The position numbers and the translations under genes were made by a program. The notes below the pieces were generated by a model. That model was not told where the DNA came from. It saw nothing but the letters and a program-made list of their open reading frames with translations, and searched no databases. Of a stretch of DNA of 64,000 nucleotides, positions 52,143 through 61,706 are shown piece after piece (positions within the stretch are counted from its first letter, which is position 1; each line of letters begins with the position of its first letter). This stretch comes from Pseudonocardia sp. C8 (GTDB taxonomy: Bacteria > Actinomycetota > Actinomycetes > Mycobacteriales > Pseudonocardiaceae), in NCBI RefSeq assembly GCF_014267175.1, contig NZ_JACMTR010000002.1, forward strand, positions 6,039,501-6,103,500. The letters are read 5' to 3'.

Positions 52143-55018
52143 AGGACCCGTTCGGCACCGCGGCGCTGCGGGAGGGGGTCCTCGCGGCGTGGTCGTCGTC
52201 CCCGACCCGGTTCCGCGAGGACGTCAACACCGAGGACGACCTGCGCACGGGCGGGTACGCCGGCACCTGGGTGGTCGAGCTGCTGCAGAACGCCGCCGAC
52301 GCGGCCGTCGCCGGCGGCGTGCCCGGGCAGGTGCGCGCGACCGTCGACGGCGGTGAGCTGCGGATCGCGAACACCGGGGCCCCGCTGGACGCCGCCGGGG
52401 TCGCCGCGCTGACCGCGCTGCGGGCCTCCGCGAAGCGCGACGCGGCCGGGGCGACCGGCCGGTTCGGGGTCGGGTTCGCCGCCGTCCCCGCCGTCTGCTC
52501 GGAGCCCCGGCTGGTGACGGCGTCCGGCGGGGTGGCGTTCTCGGCGTCCCGGACGGCGTCGGCGGTGGCGGAGCTGGGCGGTGCGGCGGCCGCGGAGCTG
52601 GCGCGGGACCCGCGGGTGCCGGTGCTGCGGCTGGTCTGGCCCGCCGACGAGGAACCGCCGCCGGACGGGTACGCCACCGAGGTCCGGCTGCGCCCGGACA
52701 CCGACGACCCGCACGCCCTGCTCGACGAGCTCGCCCGCAGCTGCCCCGACCTGCTGCTCGCGCTGCCTGCGCTGGAGCGGGTCGCGGCCGGGACCCACGT
52801 GGTCACCCGCGCCGACCTCGGCGACGGGCGGGTGCGGATCGGCGACCGCGAGTTCCTGGTGGTCGGCGAGGCCGGGGTGCGCTGGGCCCTGCCGTACGAC
52901 GACGGCCGCCCCGCCCCGTTCGGCGCCGACGCCGGCGAGGTGCTGCACGCCCCGACCCGCAGCGCGGAGCAGCTGTCGCTGCCGGCCCGGCTGTTCGCGC
53001 CGTTCCCGCTGGACCCGGACCGGCGGCGGATCCGCGCCGACGACCCCGCCACCGCGGAGCTCGTCGACCGGGCCGCTCAGGCGTACGCGGCGCTGGTCCG
53101 GGCGGTCACGCCGGAGCACCGCACGGCGCTCGTGCCCGAGCCGGCGTTCCCGCGGTCCCCGCTCGACGGTCGCCTGCGCGAGGCGATCGCCGCCGAGCTC
53201 GCCCGCACGCCCTGGCTGCCCGCCGCCCGAGCCGCCTCCGAGCCCGCGCCGGCGCCGGACGGCGCCCCACGAGCGGACCGTTCGCTCCGACGAGGGCTCC
53301 GCTCGTGGAACGGCCTCGGTGACTCCGCCCCCGACACCGACGACCTCGCCCCGGAGCGCGCCGAGTGGCTCGACCTCGGTGACACCGGCGCGGCGACCGC
53401 GGGGCTCCCGGAGCTCCTGGCCGCCGCCGACCCGGCATTCGGGCGGCTCGTCGCGTCCGGCACCGTCCCACCGGCGGGCCTGGGGGTCGACCGCCTCGGG
53501 CCGGCCGGCCTCGCCGAGCGGCTCACCGGCGTCGACGCCGATCCGGCCTGGTGGCAGAGGGTCTACGCGGCGCTGGCCCCGGCCGTCGACACCGTCCCGG
53601 GGCTCGCCGCCGAGCTGGGGGCGCTGCCCGTCCCGCTCGCCGACGGGCGCCTGGTCCCCGGCCCGGCGGCGGTGCTGATCGCCGAGGACGCCGCCCCGGC
53701 GGTCCCGGAGCTGCGGGTCGCGCACCCGGATGCCGTCCACCCGCTGCTGCGCCGGCTGGGGGCGTCCGACGCCGACCGGGAGACGCTGCTCGCCGCCCCC
53801 GCGCTGCAGGAGGCCGTCGCCCGCTCCGTCGACGACGCCGAGGCCGGGCTGGACACCGAGCCGCTCGCGCGGGCGGTGCTGGCGCTGCTCGACACCCCGT
53901 CCGCGGAGCGCGACGACCGGTTCGGCGCGCTGGCCCTCACCGACGACGAGGGCAACCCGGCCCGGGCCGACGAGCTCGTCCTGCCCGACGCCGCCGTCCG
54001 CGACCTGCTCGACCCGGACGCCCCGGTCGGGGTCCTCGGCGGCGAGTGGCTCGACGCCGGTGAGGACGCCCTGGTCGCCGCCGGCGTGCTGGACGGCTTC
54101 GCGGTCGTCCCGTTCGACCCCGCGGTGCTCCACGACGCCGACGCCTACGACGCCGGCGAGGACGAGGGCCCGGCGGTGCGCGACCTCGACCTCGTCGACG
54201 ACGACCGGTGGCCGCAGGCGCTGGCCCTGCTCGCGGCCGGCCGGGAGACCCGCGCGGCGATGCTGACCGGGTACACCGCGTGGTGGCTGGCGCGCAACGT
54301 CCGGATCGGCGGCCGGCTGCCGTCGACGTACCGGCTGGCCTCGGCGTCGTCGCTGGCCGGGCTGTACGACCCGGTCCCGGAGCTCGACGGGGTCGACGAA
54401 GCGGTGCTCGCCGCGATCGGCGTCCGCGCCGGCGTCGTCGTCACCGAACCGGACGAGGCCGTCGAGCTCCTCGACCGGCTCGCCGACCCGGACCGACCGG
54501 TCACCGGCGCGGTCGCGGACGCGGCCCACACCGCGCTCGCCGCGGCGTACACCGGGGGTGTGTTCCACCTCGACGACCTCGACCCGCCCGCCCGGGTCCG
54601 CACGCTGACCGGCGCGGTCGCGGCGGCGGACCGCGCCGTCGTGCTGGACGCGCCGTGGGTGCTGCCCGCGCTCGGCGACACCGCCGCCGTCCCCGGTGGG
54701 GACGACCCCGACGCGCTGGCCGAGCTGCTCGACCTCCCACTGGCGTCGGAACGGGTGACCGGCACCGTCCGCGGCGCGGGCGAGCCGGTCGCGTGGAGCG
54801 CCCTGCCGGAGGTCGTGCTGGCCTGCCGGGCGCTGGGCACCGAGCCGCCGGAGGGCGAGCTGCGGGTGCACGCCGAGCTGGTCGTCGACCTCGACGGCGG
54901 CGGCGCGGTGACCGTCCCGGCCTGGCCGGACACGTCCGGTGTCTGGCATGCCGCGGACCCGGTGCGGGCGCTGGTGGCCGCAGCCGCCGCGGGACGGCGT
55001 GCCAGGATGATCCCGTGA
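52139..55018 (+). CDS. sacsin-like GHKL ATPase-domain protein
   Basis: The protein has 959 residues. The N-terminal 180 residues are a sacsin/Hsp90-like ATP-binding fold: [11 protein letters not shown] (N-box), ADGGEL-type strand, ANTGAPLD (G1-like box), [10 protein letters not shown] (lid). The long remainder is Asp/Ala/Leu-rich with no recognised domain. No ATG or GTG is available near the start; a CTG at 52139 overlapping the preceding TGA is the best choice. The segment near residues 376-390 ([15 protein letters not shown]) is encoded by an inverted repeat and looks like an insertion. The stop overlaps the mshA start, so DUF3027, this gene, mshA and ybjN form one overlapping run. Confidence 0.82.
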   Translation: MKDPFGTAALREGVLAAWSSSPTRFREDVNTEDDLRTGGYAGTWVVELLQNAADAAVAGGVPGQVRATVDGGELRIANTGAPLDAAGVAALTALRASAKRDAAGATGRFGVGFAAVPAVCSEPRLVTASGGVAFSASRTASAVAELGGAAAAELARDPRVPVLRLVWPADEEPPPDGYATEVRLRPDTDDPHALLDELARSCPDLLLALPALERVAAGTHVVTRADLGDGRVRIGDREFLVVGEAGVRWALPYDDGRPAPFGADAGEVLHAPTRSAEQLSLPARLFAPFPLDPDRRRIRADDPATAELVDRAAQAYAALVRAVTPEHRTALVPEPAFPRSPLDGRLREAIAAELARTPWLPAARAASEPAPAPDGAPRADRSLRRGLRSWNGLGDSAPDTDDLAPERAEWLDLGDTGAATAGLPELLAAADPAFGRLVASGTVPPAGLGVDRLGPAGLAERLTGVDADPAWWQRVYAALAPAVDTVPGLAAELGALPVPLADGRLVPGPAAVLIAEDAAPAVPELRVAHPDAVHPLLRRLGASDADRETLLAAPALQEAVARSVDDAEAGLDTEPLARAVLALLDTPSAERDDRFGALALTDDEGNPARADELVLPDAAVRDLLDPDAPVGVLGGEWLDAGEDALVAAGVLDGFAVVPFDPAVLHDADAYDAGEDEGPAVRDLDLVDDDRWPQALALLAAGRETRAAMLTGYTAWWLARNVRIGGRLPSTYRLASASSLAGLYDPVPELDGVDEAVLAAIGVRAGVVVTEPDEAVELLDRLADPDRPVTGAVADAAHTALAAAYTGGVFHLDDLDPPARVRTLTGAVAAADRAVVLDAPWVLPALGDTAAVPGGDDPDALAELLDLPLASERVTGTVRGAGEPVAWSALPEVVLACRALGTEPPEGELRVHAELVVDLDGGGAVTVPAWPDTSGVWHAADPVRALVAAAAAGRRARMIP
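53267..53308. repeat. 11-bp inverted repeat inside the sacsin-like gene
   Basis: CCACGAGCGGA (53267-53277) and TCCGCTCGTGG (53298-53308) are perfect inverted copies 20 bases apart. The encoded Arg/Ser-rich residues interrupt an otherwise acidic linker. This recalls the inverted repeat at the end of jetB. Confidence 0.55.
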
Positions 55019-56295
55019 CATCCGACGGCTCGATCGCGTTGCCGCGCCGGGTCGCGGTGCTCTCCGTGCACACGTCCCCGACCGAGCAGCCCGGCACCGG
55101 CGACGCCGGCGGCATGAACGTCTACGTCGCCCAGACCGCGATCCGGATGGCCCGCCGCGGCGTCGAGGTCGAGATCTTCACGCGGGCCACGTCGTCCGAG
55201 CAGCCGCCGTCGGTGGAGCTCGCACCGGGAGCGACCGTGCGGTTCGTGGCGGCCGGCCCGTTCGAGGGCCTCGGCAAGGACGACCTGCCCAGCCAGCTGT
55301 GCGCGTTCACCGCGGGCGTGCTGCGGGCCGAGGCGCGCCACGACCCCGGCTGGTACGACGTCGTCCACTCGCACTACTGGCTGTCCGGGCAGGTGGGGTG
55401 GCTGGCCCGGGACCGCTGGGGGGTGCCGCTGGTGCACACCGCCCACACCCTGGCCAAGGTCAAGAACGCCGCGCTCGCCGCGGGCGACACCCCGGAGCCG
55501 CGGGTGCGGGTGATCGGCGAGGACCAGGTCGTCGCGGAGTCCGACCGGCTCGTCGCGAACACCGAGACCGAGTCGAAGGAGCTCATCGAGCTCTACGACG
55601 CCGACCCGCGCCGCACCGTCACGATCCCGCCCGGCGTCGACACCGACCGGTTCCGCCCCGGTGACCGGGCCGCCGCCCGGGCCGCGCTGGGCCTGCCGCC
55701 GGACGCCGTCGTGCTCACCTTCGTCGGCCGGATCCAGCGGCTCAAGGCACCGGACGTGCTGCTGCGCGCCGCCGCCGAGCTGCTCGCCCGGACGCCGTCG
55801 CTGGCCGACCGGCTGGTCGTGCTCGTCGCCGGCGGGCCGTCCGGCTCGGGGCTGGCGGAACCGACGTCGCTGCAGGAGCTGGCCGCCGAGCTCGGGATCA
55901 CCGGCGTCGTCCGGTTCCTCCCGCCGCGCGGCGGGGACGAGCTGGTGACGGTGTACCGGGCGTCCGACGTCGTCGCCGTCCCCAGCCACAACGAGTCGTT
56001 CGGGCTGGTCGCGCTGGAGGCGCAGGCCTGCGGGACGCCGGTCGTCGCGACCCGGGTGGGCGGGCTGCCGGTCGCCGTCGCCGAGGGCCGCTCCGGGCTG
56101 CTGGTCACCGGCCACGACGTCTCCGACTGGGCGGACGCCCTCGGCGAGTTGGCACTCGACCCGGCCCGCCGCGAGCGGATGTCCGGTGTCGCCGCGGAGC
56201 ACGCGCACCGCTTCTCCTGGGAGCGCACCACCGACGCGCTCCTGGGCGCCTACGACGAGGCCCGGGCCGAGTTCCGCACCCGGGCACGGAGGTGA
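55015..56295 (+). CDS. mshA: D-inositol-3-phosphate glycosyltransferase MshA
   Basis: This 426-residue GT4 enzyme transfers N-acetylglucosamine from UDP-GlcNAc to 1L-myo-inositol 1-phosphate, the first step of mycothiol synthesis. The N-terminal [19 protein letters not shown] and [16 protein letters not shown] are typical of MshA. The donor-site motif is [20 protein letters not shown], with [17 protein letters not shown] before it. The GTG overlaps the sacsin-like stop and the mshA stop overlaps the ybjN region. The mshA-ybjN order is conserved in mycobacteria and relatives. Confidence 0.96.
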   Translation: MTSDGSIALPRRVAVLSVHTSPTEQPGTGDAGGMNVYVAQTAIRMARRGVEVEIFTRATSSEQPPSVELAPGATVRFVAAGPFEGLGKDDLPSQLCAFTAGVLRAEARHDPGWYDVVHSHYWLSGQVGWLARDRWGVPLVHTAHTLAKVKNAALAAGDTPEPRVRVIGEDQVVAESDRLVANTETESKELIELYDADPRRTVTIPPGVDTDRFRPGDRAAARAALGLPPDAVVLTFVGRIQRLKAPDVLLRAAAELLARTPSLADRLVVLVAGGPSGSGLAEPTSLQELAAELGITGVVRFLPPRGGDELVTVYRASDVVAVPSHNESFGLVALEAQACGTPVVATRVGGLPVAVAEGRSGLLVTGHDVSDWADALGELALDPARRERMSGVAAEHAHRFSWERTTDALLGAYDEARAEFRTRARR

Positions 56296-56297
56296 CG

Positions 56298-56777
56298 ATG
56301 CCGGATCTCGACGAGGTGATCGGCGCCGCGCTGCGCGACGCCGACGTCGACCACACCCACCGCGGGCCCGGCCAGTGGCTGGTGACGCTGCCGGGGGAGG
56401 CCCGGCTGCAGACCCAGACCTGGCTGCTGGTCCGCGAGCAGACCCTGGCAGTGCAGGCGTTCGTGTGCCGCAGGCCCGACGAGAACCACGAGGGCGTCTA
56501 CCGGTTCATGCTGCTGCGCAACGCCAAGCTGTACGGCGTGCACTACTGCCTGGACCAGGTCGGCGACATCCACCTGATCGGCCGGGTGCCGGTGCACGCG
56601 GTCACCGGCGACGAGGTCGACCGTCTCCTCGGGCAGGTCCTCGAGGCCGCCGACGGCGACTTCAACACGTTCCTCGAGCTGGGGTTCGCGTCCTCGATCC
56701 GCCGCGAGTACGCCTGGCGGACCGCGCACGGCGAGTCGACCGCGAACCTGAAGGCGTTCGAGCACCTCCTCTCCTGA
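56298..56777 (+). CDS. YbjN-domain protein
   Basis: This 159-residue soluble protein of the YbjN / type III secretion chaperone-like fold includes TLPGEARLQTQTWLLVREQTL, YRFMLLRNAKLYGVHYCLD and FLELGFASSIRREYAWR. Homologues directly follow mshA in mycobacteria. The ATG at 56298 has GGAGG at 5 bases spacing, better than the GTG at 56292. Function is unclear; it may act as a chaperone for a neighbouring product. Confidence 0.9.
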   Translation: MPDLDEVIGAALRDADVDHTHRGPGQWLVTLPGEARLQTQTWLLVREQTLAVQAFVCRRPDENHEGVYRFMLLRNAKLYGVHYCLDQVGDIHLIGRVPVHAVTGDEVDRLLGQVLEAADGDFNTFLELGFASSIRREYAWRTAHGESTANLKAFEHLLS

Positions 56778-56873
56778 CCCGCGAGTAACTTTTCGTGACG
56801 CGTGGGGCCGCAACGGTTCCCGATGGGCCTAGCATGGCGCCGACCCGATGGACCTCGCGAAGGAGCGAAAGCC

Positions 56874-58451
56874 TTGTCGATGCGCAGCCCGTACCCGGAC
56901 GTCGACATCCCCGATGTCTCGCTGACCGAGTTCCTGTTCGCCGACGGGTTCGGTGACCGCGCGGACGCGCCGGCCTTCATCGACGGGACGACCGGCGACC
57001 AGCTGACGTACACCGAGTTCCACGGCCTCGTCGAGAAGATCGCCGGCGGGCTGGCCGCACGCGGCATCGGCAAGGGCGACGTCGTCGCGTTGTTCGCGCC
57101 GAACCTGCCCCAGTGGGCGGCGCTGTTCCACGGCATCCTGCGGGCCAACGGCATCGTGACCAGCGCGAACTCGATGTACACCGCGGGGGAGCTGGCCCAC
57201 CAGCTGCGCGACTCCGGCGCCAAGGTGCTGATCACCGTGTCGCCGTTCCTCGACCGCGCGGTGCCCGGCGCCAAGGAGGCGGGGTTGTCCGAGGACGTCG
57301 TCCTCACGATCGACCCGGCCGAGGGCCACGACTCGCTGGCCGACCTCGTGTCGTCCGGTGCACCGGTCCCGGAGCTGACGACGACCGCGGACGACACGGC
57401 CGTGCTGCCCTACTCCTCCGGCACCACCGGGCTGGCCAAGGGCGTCGTGCTCACCCACCGCAACCTGGTCGCCAACCTCTGCCAGCTCGTACCGCTGGGG
57501 GACGTCACCAGCGACACCAAGATCATGGCGTTCCTGCCGTTCTTCCACATCTACGGCATGACCGTGATGATGAACCAGGGCCTGCACCGGCGGGCGACGG
57601 TCGTGACCATGCCGAAGTTCGACCTCGAGCAGTTCCTGTCGATCACCCAGAAGCACGCCGTCGACCGGCTCTACATCGCCCCGCCGGTCGCGGTGGCGCT
57701 GGCCAAGCACCCGATCGTCGACCAGTACGACCTGTCCTGCATCAAGGTCATCTTCTCCGGGGCGGCCCCGCTCGACGGCGAGCTCGGCCGCGCCGTCGCC
57801 AAGCGGCTCGACTGCACCGTGCTGCAGGGCTACGGCATGACCGAGCTGTCCCCGGTCAGCCATGCCATGCCGGACGACCGCGGCGACCTCGACCTCAACT
57901 CGTCCGGCTTCGCGATCCCGAACGTCGAGTGCAAGCTCGTCGACCCCGCCACCGGCGAGGAGGTCGGTCCCGGAGAGCGCGGCGAGCTGTGGGTGAAGGG
58001 CCCGAACGTCATGGTCGGGTACCTCAACAACCCCGAGGCGACGGCGGCCACCAAGGACGCCGACGGGTTCCTGCACACCGGTGACATCGCCGTCGTCGAC
58101 GCCGAGGGCGTGTACTCGATCGTCGACCGGGTCAAGGAGCTGATCAAGTACAAGGGCTACCAGGTGCCACCGGCCGAGCTGGAGGCGCTGCTGCTCACCC
58201 ACGACAAGATCGCCGACGCGGCGGTCATCGGGGTGAACGACGCCGAGGGCGAGGAGGTCCCGAAGGCCTTCGTCGTCCGGCAGCCCTCGGCCACCGACCT
58301 CACCGAGGACGAGGTCATGGCCTTCGTCGCGGAGCGGGTGGCACCGCACAAGAAGGTGCGGGTGGTCGAGTTCATCGAGCAGATCCCGAAGTCGGCCTCC
58401 GGGAAGATCCTGCGCAAGGACCTGCGGGCCCGGGAGGCGGCGAGCGCCTGA
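56874..58451 (+). CDS. 4-coumarate-CoA ligase-like acyl-CoA synthetase
   Basis: This is a 525-residue ANL enzyme. P-loop YSSGTTGLAKGVVLTHRN, A5 GYGMTELSPVSH, A7 FLHTGDIAVVDAEGVY, hinge DRVKELIKYKGYQVPPAELE and catalytic Lys in SASGKILRKDL place it in the 4CL/firefly luciferase-like group, which activates aromatic or fatty acids to CoA esters. AAGGAG (56860-56865) is best spaced to a TTG at 56874; the ATG at 56880 is an alternative. TAGCAT at 56830-56835 may be a -10 box. It stands alone and is convergent with the DUF4396 gene. Confidence 0.92.
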   Translation: MSMRSPYPDVDIPDVSLTEFLFADGFGDRADAPAFIDGTTGDQLTYTEFHGLVEKIAGGLAARGIGKGDVVALFAPNLPQWAALFHGILRANGIVTSANSMYTAGELAHQLRDSGAKVLITVSPFLDRAVPGAKEAGLSEDVVLTIDPAEGHDSLADLVSSGAPVPELTTTADDTAVLPYSSGTTGLAKGVVLTHRNLVANLCQLVPLGDVTSDTKIMAFLPFFHIYGMTVMMNQGLHRRATVVTMPKFDLEQFLSITQKHAVDRLYIAPPVAVALAKHPIVDQYDLSCIKVIFSGAAPLDGELGRAVAKRLDCTVLQGYGMTELSPVSHAMPDDRGDLDLNSSGFAIPNVECKLVDPATGEEVGPGERGELWVKGPNVMVGYLNNPEATAATKDADGFLHTGDIAVVDAEGVYSIVDRVKELIKYKGYQVPPAELEALLLTHDKIADAAVIGVNDAEGEEVPKAFVVRQPSATDLTEDEVMAFVAERVAPHKKVRVVEFIEQIPKSASGKILRKDLRAREAASA

Positions 58452-58517
58452 CCTCTCGAGCCGGCCGGGACGGCGTCGTGACCTGCGGATTCGCGGGGAC
58501 GGCGCCGTCCCGTCGGA

Positions 58518-59006
58518 TCAGTGGTGGTAGGCGTGGACGACGGCGTGCCCCCGCCCCCGGCTGATCATCCACCGGTTGAGCGGTGTGGTCAGCAGGAACG
58601 CCACCAGCAACGAGAACGCGAGTGCCGCCCAGAACAGGACGCTCGCCAGTCCCGCGTCCATGGCGCCCGGCACGACCACCATGATCGTGTTGTCGATGAT
58701 CTCCATGACGGCGATCGACACCGTGTCGGCGGCCAGGGCGACCTTGAGGGCCGCGCGGAACCCGATCCCGGCCCGCAGGACCCCGCGCATGGTCAGCGCG
58801 TAGCCGAACACGAACGCCAGGGCCACGGCGAGCGCAATGGTGGCGACGTCGTGCAGGCCGAGTGCCGTCCCGATGACCATGCCGAGCACCTCGCCGATCG
58901 CGCAGCCGGTGAGGCAGTGCAGCGTGGCCTGGGCCGCCGTCGACCAGGACACCGAGGACCAACCACTGGGGGTCGTGTGCGTCGGGCCGTGCCGGTGATA
59001 GGTCAT
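58518..59006 (-). CDS. DUF4396-family membrane protein
   Basis: This 162-residue protein has a His-rich start (MTYHRHGPTHTTP) and four membrane helices (HCLTGCAIGEVLGMVIGTAL; VALAFVFGYALTMRG; ALAADTVSIAVMEIIDNTIM; LASVLFWAALAFSLLVAFLL), then a His-rich end (HAVVHAYHH). The histidines and the Cys in TGC suggest metal binding. A CsoR-like operator lies 42 bp upstream, so copper control is likely. GGAGACC precedes the ATG. The longer upstream frame runs through the operator and is rejected. Confidence 0.85.
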   Translation of the reverse strand: MTYHRHGPTHTTPSGWSSVSWSTAAQATLHCLTGCAIGEVLGMVIGTALGLHDVATIALAVALAFVFGYALTMRGVLRAGIGFRAALKVALAADTVSIAVMEIIDNTIMVVVPGAMDAGLASVLFWAALAFSLLVAFLLTTPLNRWMISRGRGHAVVHAYHH

Positions 59007-59047
59007 CGTGGTCTCCAGACGGAAGGCGTGTGCGAGCCCTGCATTTA

Positions 59048-59068
59048 TACCCCTACCCCCTAGGGGTA
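59048..59068 (-). promoter_or_regulatory. CsoR-like copper operator
   Basis: TACCCCTA (59048-59055) and TAGGGGTA (59061-59068) are perfect inverted arms around CCCCC. Such C/G-tract dyads are typical of CsoR/RcnR-family repressors. It lies directly upstream of the DUF4396 gene. No csoR gene is in the window. Confidence 0.65.
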
Positions 59069-59468
59069 GCAAGTGGGTCGACGGCAGACCGGTGCGGCGC
59101 AGCGGCGGAGCGCTCGCCCGTGCCGGCGGGCAGGAGGCCGTCGCGATGCCGTCCGCGCCGAGCCGATGGTCACGCGGGTGCGTCCTGGCTGCAACCGGCG
59201 CGGACCAGGAGCCGAGCGGGCACGCCTCCACCGGCCGGCCGCGCCGGGCCCTGACCACCTGGATGAAGCACAGCATGCAGTCGATCGGTAACGCTGGGGA
59301 GTCGTTACGCGACGATACGGGCAAGACCCGAACAACTCGGGTAGCCGGTTTCGCGCGCTCGTGGTGAGGTATGTCCCAGGTGCTTCCGTGTTGGGTGAAA
59401 ACGCCGCTCAACGTCCCCCTTCCCGTCGGTCACCAAGCGGTGTTCGCCGGCCTGACACAGGAGAGCCG
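59069..59468. other. 400-bp region without a convincing gene
   Basis: The region lies between the CsoR-like site and the STAS-like gene. Short open frames lack coding character. It is less GC-rich near 59280-59420 and probably holds the promoter of the gene at 59469; GGTTTC (59347-59352) and GGTATG (59368-59373) could be a stress-sigma promoter, but this is weak. Confidence 0.35.
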
Positions 59469-59879
59469 ATGAGCGTGTCGTCCATCGGGCCCGGCAGCGG
59501 CCCGTCCACCTCCGGGATCGCCCAGCTGGCGATCGAGAGCCCCGCGCCGGGCGTCCGGATGATCCACGTTCAGGGCGTGCTGGGATCGGGCAGCGGCGCC
59601 CGCCTGCTGCGGCTGATCGACTCGCAGCTCACGATGACCCGCAGCGGGCACCACCGGATCCACGCCGTCATCGTCGAGGTGTCCGGCCTGACGGCACTCG
59701 AACGGGGAGGCCCGCAGGCCCTCCAGCACGCCCGGTACGCCTGCACGCGCAACGGGATCCACTTCCTCGTCGCCGGCCATCCGGTCGGGCTGGCGACCGC
59801 GCCGGTGTCCGTCCGGGCGCAGCTCGGGCAGCTGCGGCTGTTCCCCACCGTCGAGGCCGCACTGGCCGCCGTCACCTGA
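59469..59879 (+). CDS. STAS-like protein
   Basis: This 136-residue protein is compatible with a STAS (anti-sigma antagonist) fold: a beta strand VRMIHVQGVLGSGSGARLLR, then HAVIVEVSGLTALERGGPQAL, where the usual phospho-Ser position precedes a helix, and IHFLVAGHPVGLATAPV. No kinase or anti-sigma gene is adjacent. GGAG precedes the ATG at good spacing. Family assignment is moderate. Confidence 0.6.
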   Translation: MSVSSIGPGSGPSTSGIAQLAIESPAPGVRMIHVQGVLGSGSGARLLRLIDSQLTMTRSGHHRIHAVIVEVSGLTALERGGPQALQHARYACTRNGIHFLVAGHPVGLATAPVSVRAQLGQLRLFPTVEAALAAVT

Positions 59880-59888
59880 GAACGGGTC

Positions 59889-60197
59889 TCAGCCGTTCCC
59901 GCCGGCGATCTCCCGGAGCGCGGCGACGTGCGTGCCGACCTGCTGCCGGCCCTCTGGCGTGAGCCGGACCCAGGTCCGGCGGGCAGCGCCCGTCGGCGCC
60001 CGGTGGGAGGAGACGACACCCGCGTCCGACAGCGCCTTGAGCTGCTTGGACAGCGCCGAGTCCGACAGGCCGACCCGGTCGCGCACGAAGCCGAACTCGA
60101 CCTCGCCCGCCGCGAGCAGGGTGGCGGCGATGCGCAACCGGGTGGGGTCGAGCAGCAGGGGGACGAGCCGCGTGTCGGCGCCGGACGGCTCAGGCAT
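59889..60197 (-). CDS. small winged-helix transcriptional regulator
   Basis: This is a 102-residue MarR/ArsR-like winged helix: LLLDPTRLRIAATLLAAGEVEF, then LSDSALSKQLKALSDAGVVSSHR as the recognition part and RTWVRLTPEGRQQV as the wing. Such proteins (HTH_34 group) usually repress their own operon. The ATG at 60197 overlaps a small upstream frame by 8 bases. A dyad with AGGCAAGT half-sites upstream (60345-60363) is the likely operator. Confidence 0.85.
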   Translation of the reverse strand: MPEPSGADTRLVPLLLDPTRLRIAATLLAAGEVEFGFVRDRVGLSDSALSKQLKALSDAGVVSSHRAPTGAARRTWVRLTPEGRQQVGTHVAALREIAGGNG

Positions 60198-60306
60198 CCC
60201 GGCCCGCCCGCGGCAGCGTCCGGTCCGCCGCCTCGTCCACGGCGCGCCGGGCCGCGGTGACCTCGGCGACCGCGTCGGCCGCCTCGCTCCGGGTCGGTCC
60301 GTCCAC
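60190..60306 (-). CDS. possible 38-residue leader protein of the wHTH regulator
   Basis: A short frame starts at the GTG at 60306, six bases after GGAGG, and reads VDGPTRSEAADAVAEVTAARR onward to PRAGRDA. Its stop overlaps the regulator start, so the two would be coupled. Third positions are nearly all G or C, as in real genes here. It is amphipathic and helical. It may be a genuine small protein or only the translated leader that delivers ribosomes to the regulator. Confidence 0.45.
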   Translation of the reverse strand: MDGPTRSEAADAVAEVTAARRAVDEAADRTLPRAGRDA

Positions 60307-60344
60307 CACACACCTCCATGCTCGGCAGGCAAGTGGAGCACAGA

Positions 60345-60363
60345 ACTTTCCTGTTAGGCAAGT
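60345..60363 (-). promoter_or_regulatory. operator-like dyad upstream of the wHTH regulator
   Basis: ACTTTCCTGTTAGGCAAGT is an 8-3-8 inverted repeat with one mismatch. A third half-site AGGCAAGT lies at 60327-60334. It sits just upstream of the small frame and regulator and probably mediates autorepression. Confidence 0.55.
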
Positions 60364-60368
60364 AGTTG

Positions 60369-60686
60369 TCAGCGGGTCTCGCCGGCCACCCAGGACAGGT
60401 ATCCGGCGCTGCCGCCGGTGATGGGCGTCGCGATGATCTCCGGCTCGTCGTAGGAGTGCCGCTCGGCCAGATGGGCGGTCAGCTTGTCGACGCGGTCAGC
60501 GGCGGTCTTGATCTCGACCCGCCACTCCTGCTCGGTCTGTACCGCACCGTCCCAGCGGAACACGCTGGTGATCGGCCCGAGCACCTGCGCGCAGGCGCCG
60601 AGCCGGGCCTCGACCGCGCCGGCGGCCAGCTCCCGCGCGGCGGCCTCGCTGTCGGTGGTCGTGAGGACGACGACGTGCTCGTTCAT
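60369..60686 (-). CDS. cutA: divalent cation tolerance protein CutA
   Basis: This is a 105-residue CutA1 protein, a trimeric PII-like fold. Conserved parts are VVVLTTTDSEAAARELA, RLGACAQVLGPITSVFRWDG, EEWR-type QEWRVEIKTAADRVDKL and HSYDEPEIIATPITGGSAGYLSW. The family name comes from copper tolerance in E. coli; the molecular role is uncertain. GACAAT 7 bases before the ATG suggests a leaderless start. Confidence 0.95.
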   Translation of the reverse strand: MNEHVVVLTTTDSEAAARELAAGAVEARLGACAQVLGPITSVFRWDGAVQTEQEWRVEIKTAADRVDKLTAHLAERHSYDEPEIIATPITGGSAGYLSWVAGETR

Positions 60687-60735
60687 GCCCGGAATTGTCG
60701 GGGGCCGGCCGTACCGTCCCGGTATGGCGACGACC

Positions 60736-61695
60736 TCAGGCCTGCCCGGCGAGCGCGGCGACGTCGTCGGCGCAGCCCCAGGACAGGGTGATCCCGGAGC
60801 CGCCGTGGCCGTAGTCGTGGATCACGCGCGGGCGCCCGGCGGTCGCCGGCTCCGCCTCGAGCCGGACCTCGGGTCGGGCCGGGCGCAGCCCGGCGACGTG
60901 TTCGAGCACCTCGGCCCCGCGCAGCGCCGGCGCGATGTCCAGGCAGCGCCGCACGATCGCGGCGCCGACCGCCGGATCCGGGTTCGTGTCCCAGGCCCCC
61001 TCGTCGAGGGTGCCGCCGAGGATGCAGTCGTGCACCCGGGGGTGCACGTACGCGCGGCCGCCGGGGTGGTCCTCGTCGCGCACCGACAGCGTCAGCCCCG
61101 GGTTGGTCACGCGGACGATCTGGCCGCGCACCGGCGTCACCGACAGGTCGCCGACCAGCGTGCGCGCGCCCAGCCCGGCACAGTTGACGACGAGATCGGC
61201 CCCCTCCCCGGCCGCGGCCAGGGACGCGATGTGCTTGTGCTCCAGGGTGATCCCACGCCGCTGCGCCTCCGCGGCCAGCCAGGGCAGGTACACCGGCATC
61301 TCCACCAGCGGCACCGCGAACCGCAGGCCGTACGGGTAGCCGGGCGGCAGCTCGTCCGGGCGGGCCGGGCGGATCTCGCCGACGGCGTCGGCCCACCACT
61401 GCGGCCCCGGCTCGGTCCGGTGCAGGGCCAGCGACTCGCGCATGACGACACCCGGCACGCCGGCCCGGGCCTGCGCGGCCAGGGTGTCGTACGTGCGGCG
61501 CCCCCAGTCGAGCACCTTGTCCCGGGGCCCGGCGCGGGTCGGGAACCAGACGGCGGCCGCCAGGTGCGACGTCGACGCCTCCACCGGCCCGTCGGTCAGC
61601 ACCCGCACCGACCAGCCCCGCTCCTGCAGCCGGACCGCGCAGCTCAGACCCGCGATCCCGGCACCGACCACGACGGCCCGGCGATCGTCACCCAT
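60736..61695 (-). CDS. D-amino acid oxidase-family FAD oxidoreductase
   Basis: The protein has 319 residues. The FAD-binding Rossmann motif is VVVGAGIAGLSCAVRLQERG, and the C-terminal HDYGHGGSGITLSWGCA is the DAAO signature. The substrate-binding region VRGQIVRVTNPGL and AGLRPARPEVRLE fits D-amino acid oxidases. It is 11 bp after tenA in the same direction and so co-transcribed. Glycine oxidases of this superfamily serve thiamine synthesis, so an amine oxidation tied to TenA is possible. Confidence 0.9.
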   Translation of the reverse strand: MGDDRRAVVVGAGIAGLSCAVRLQERGWSVRVLTDGPVEASTSHLAAAVWFPTRAGPRDKVLDWGRRTYDTLAAQARAGVPGVVMRESLALHRTEPGPQWWADAVGEIRPARPDELPPGYPYGLRFAVPLVEMPVYLPWLAAEAQRRGITLEHKHIASLAAAGEGADLVVNCAGLGARTLVGDLSVTPVRGQIVRVTNPGLTLSVRDEDHPGGRAYVHPRVHDCILGGTLDEGAWDTNPDPAVGAAIVRRCLDIAPALRGAEVLEHVAGLRPARPEVRLEAEPATAGRPRVIHDYGHGGSGITLSWGCADDVAALAGQA

Positions 61696-61706
61696 GCCCC
61701 CGGGCC

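Noticed and set aside
58496..58511. 16-bp palindrome GGGACGGCGCCGTCCC as a terminator
   Set aside because: It lies between convergent genes, but it has no loop and overlaps the end of the DUF4396 gene region closely; a terminator role is possible but not supported enough to list.
59008..59367. 119-codon frame between the CsoR-like site and the STAS-like gene
   Set aside because: It crosses the operator, lacks a ribosome binding site and has no coding-like composition.
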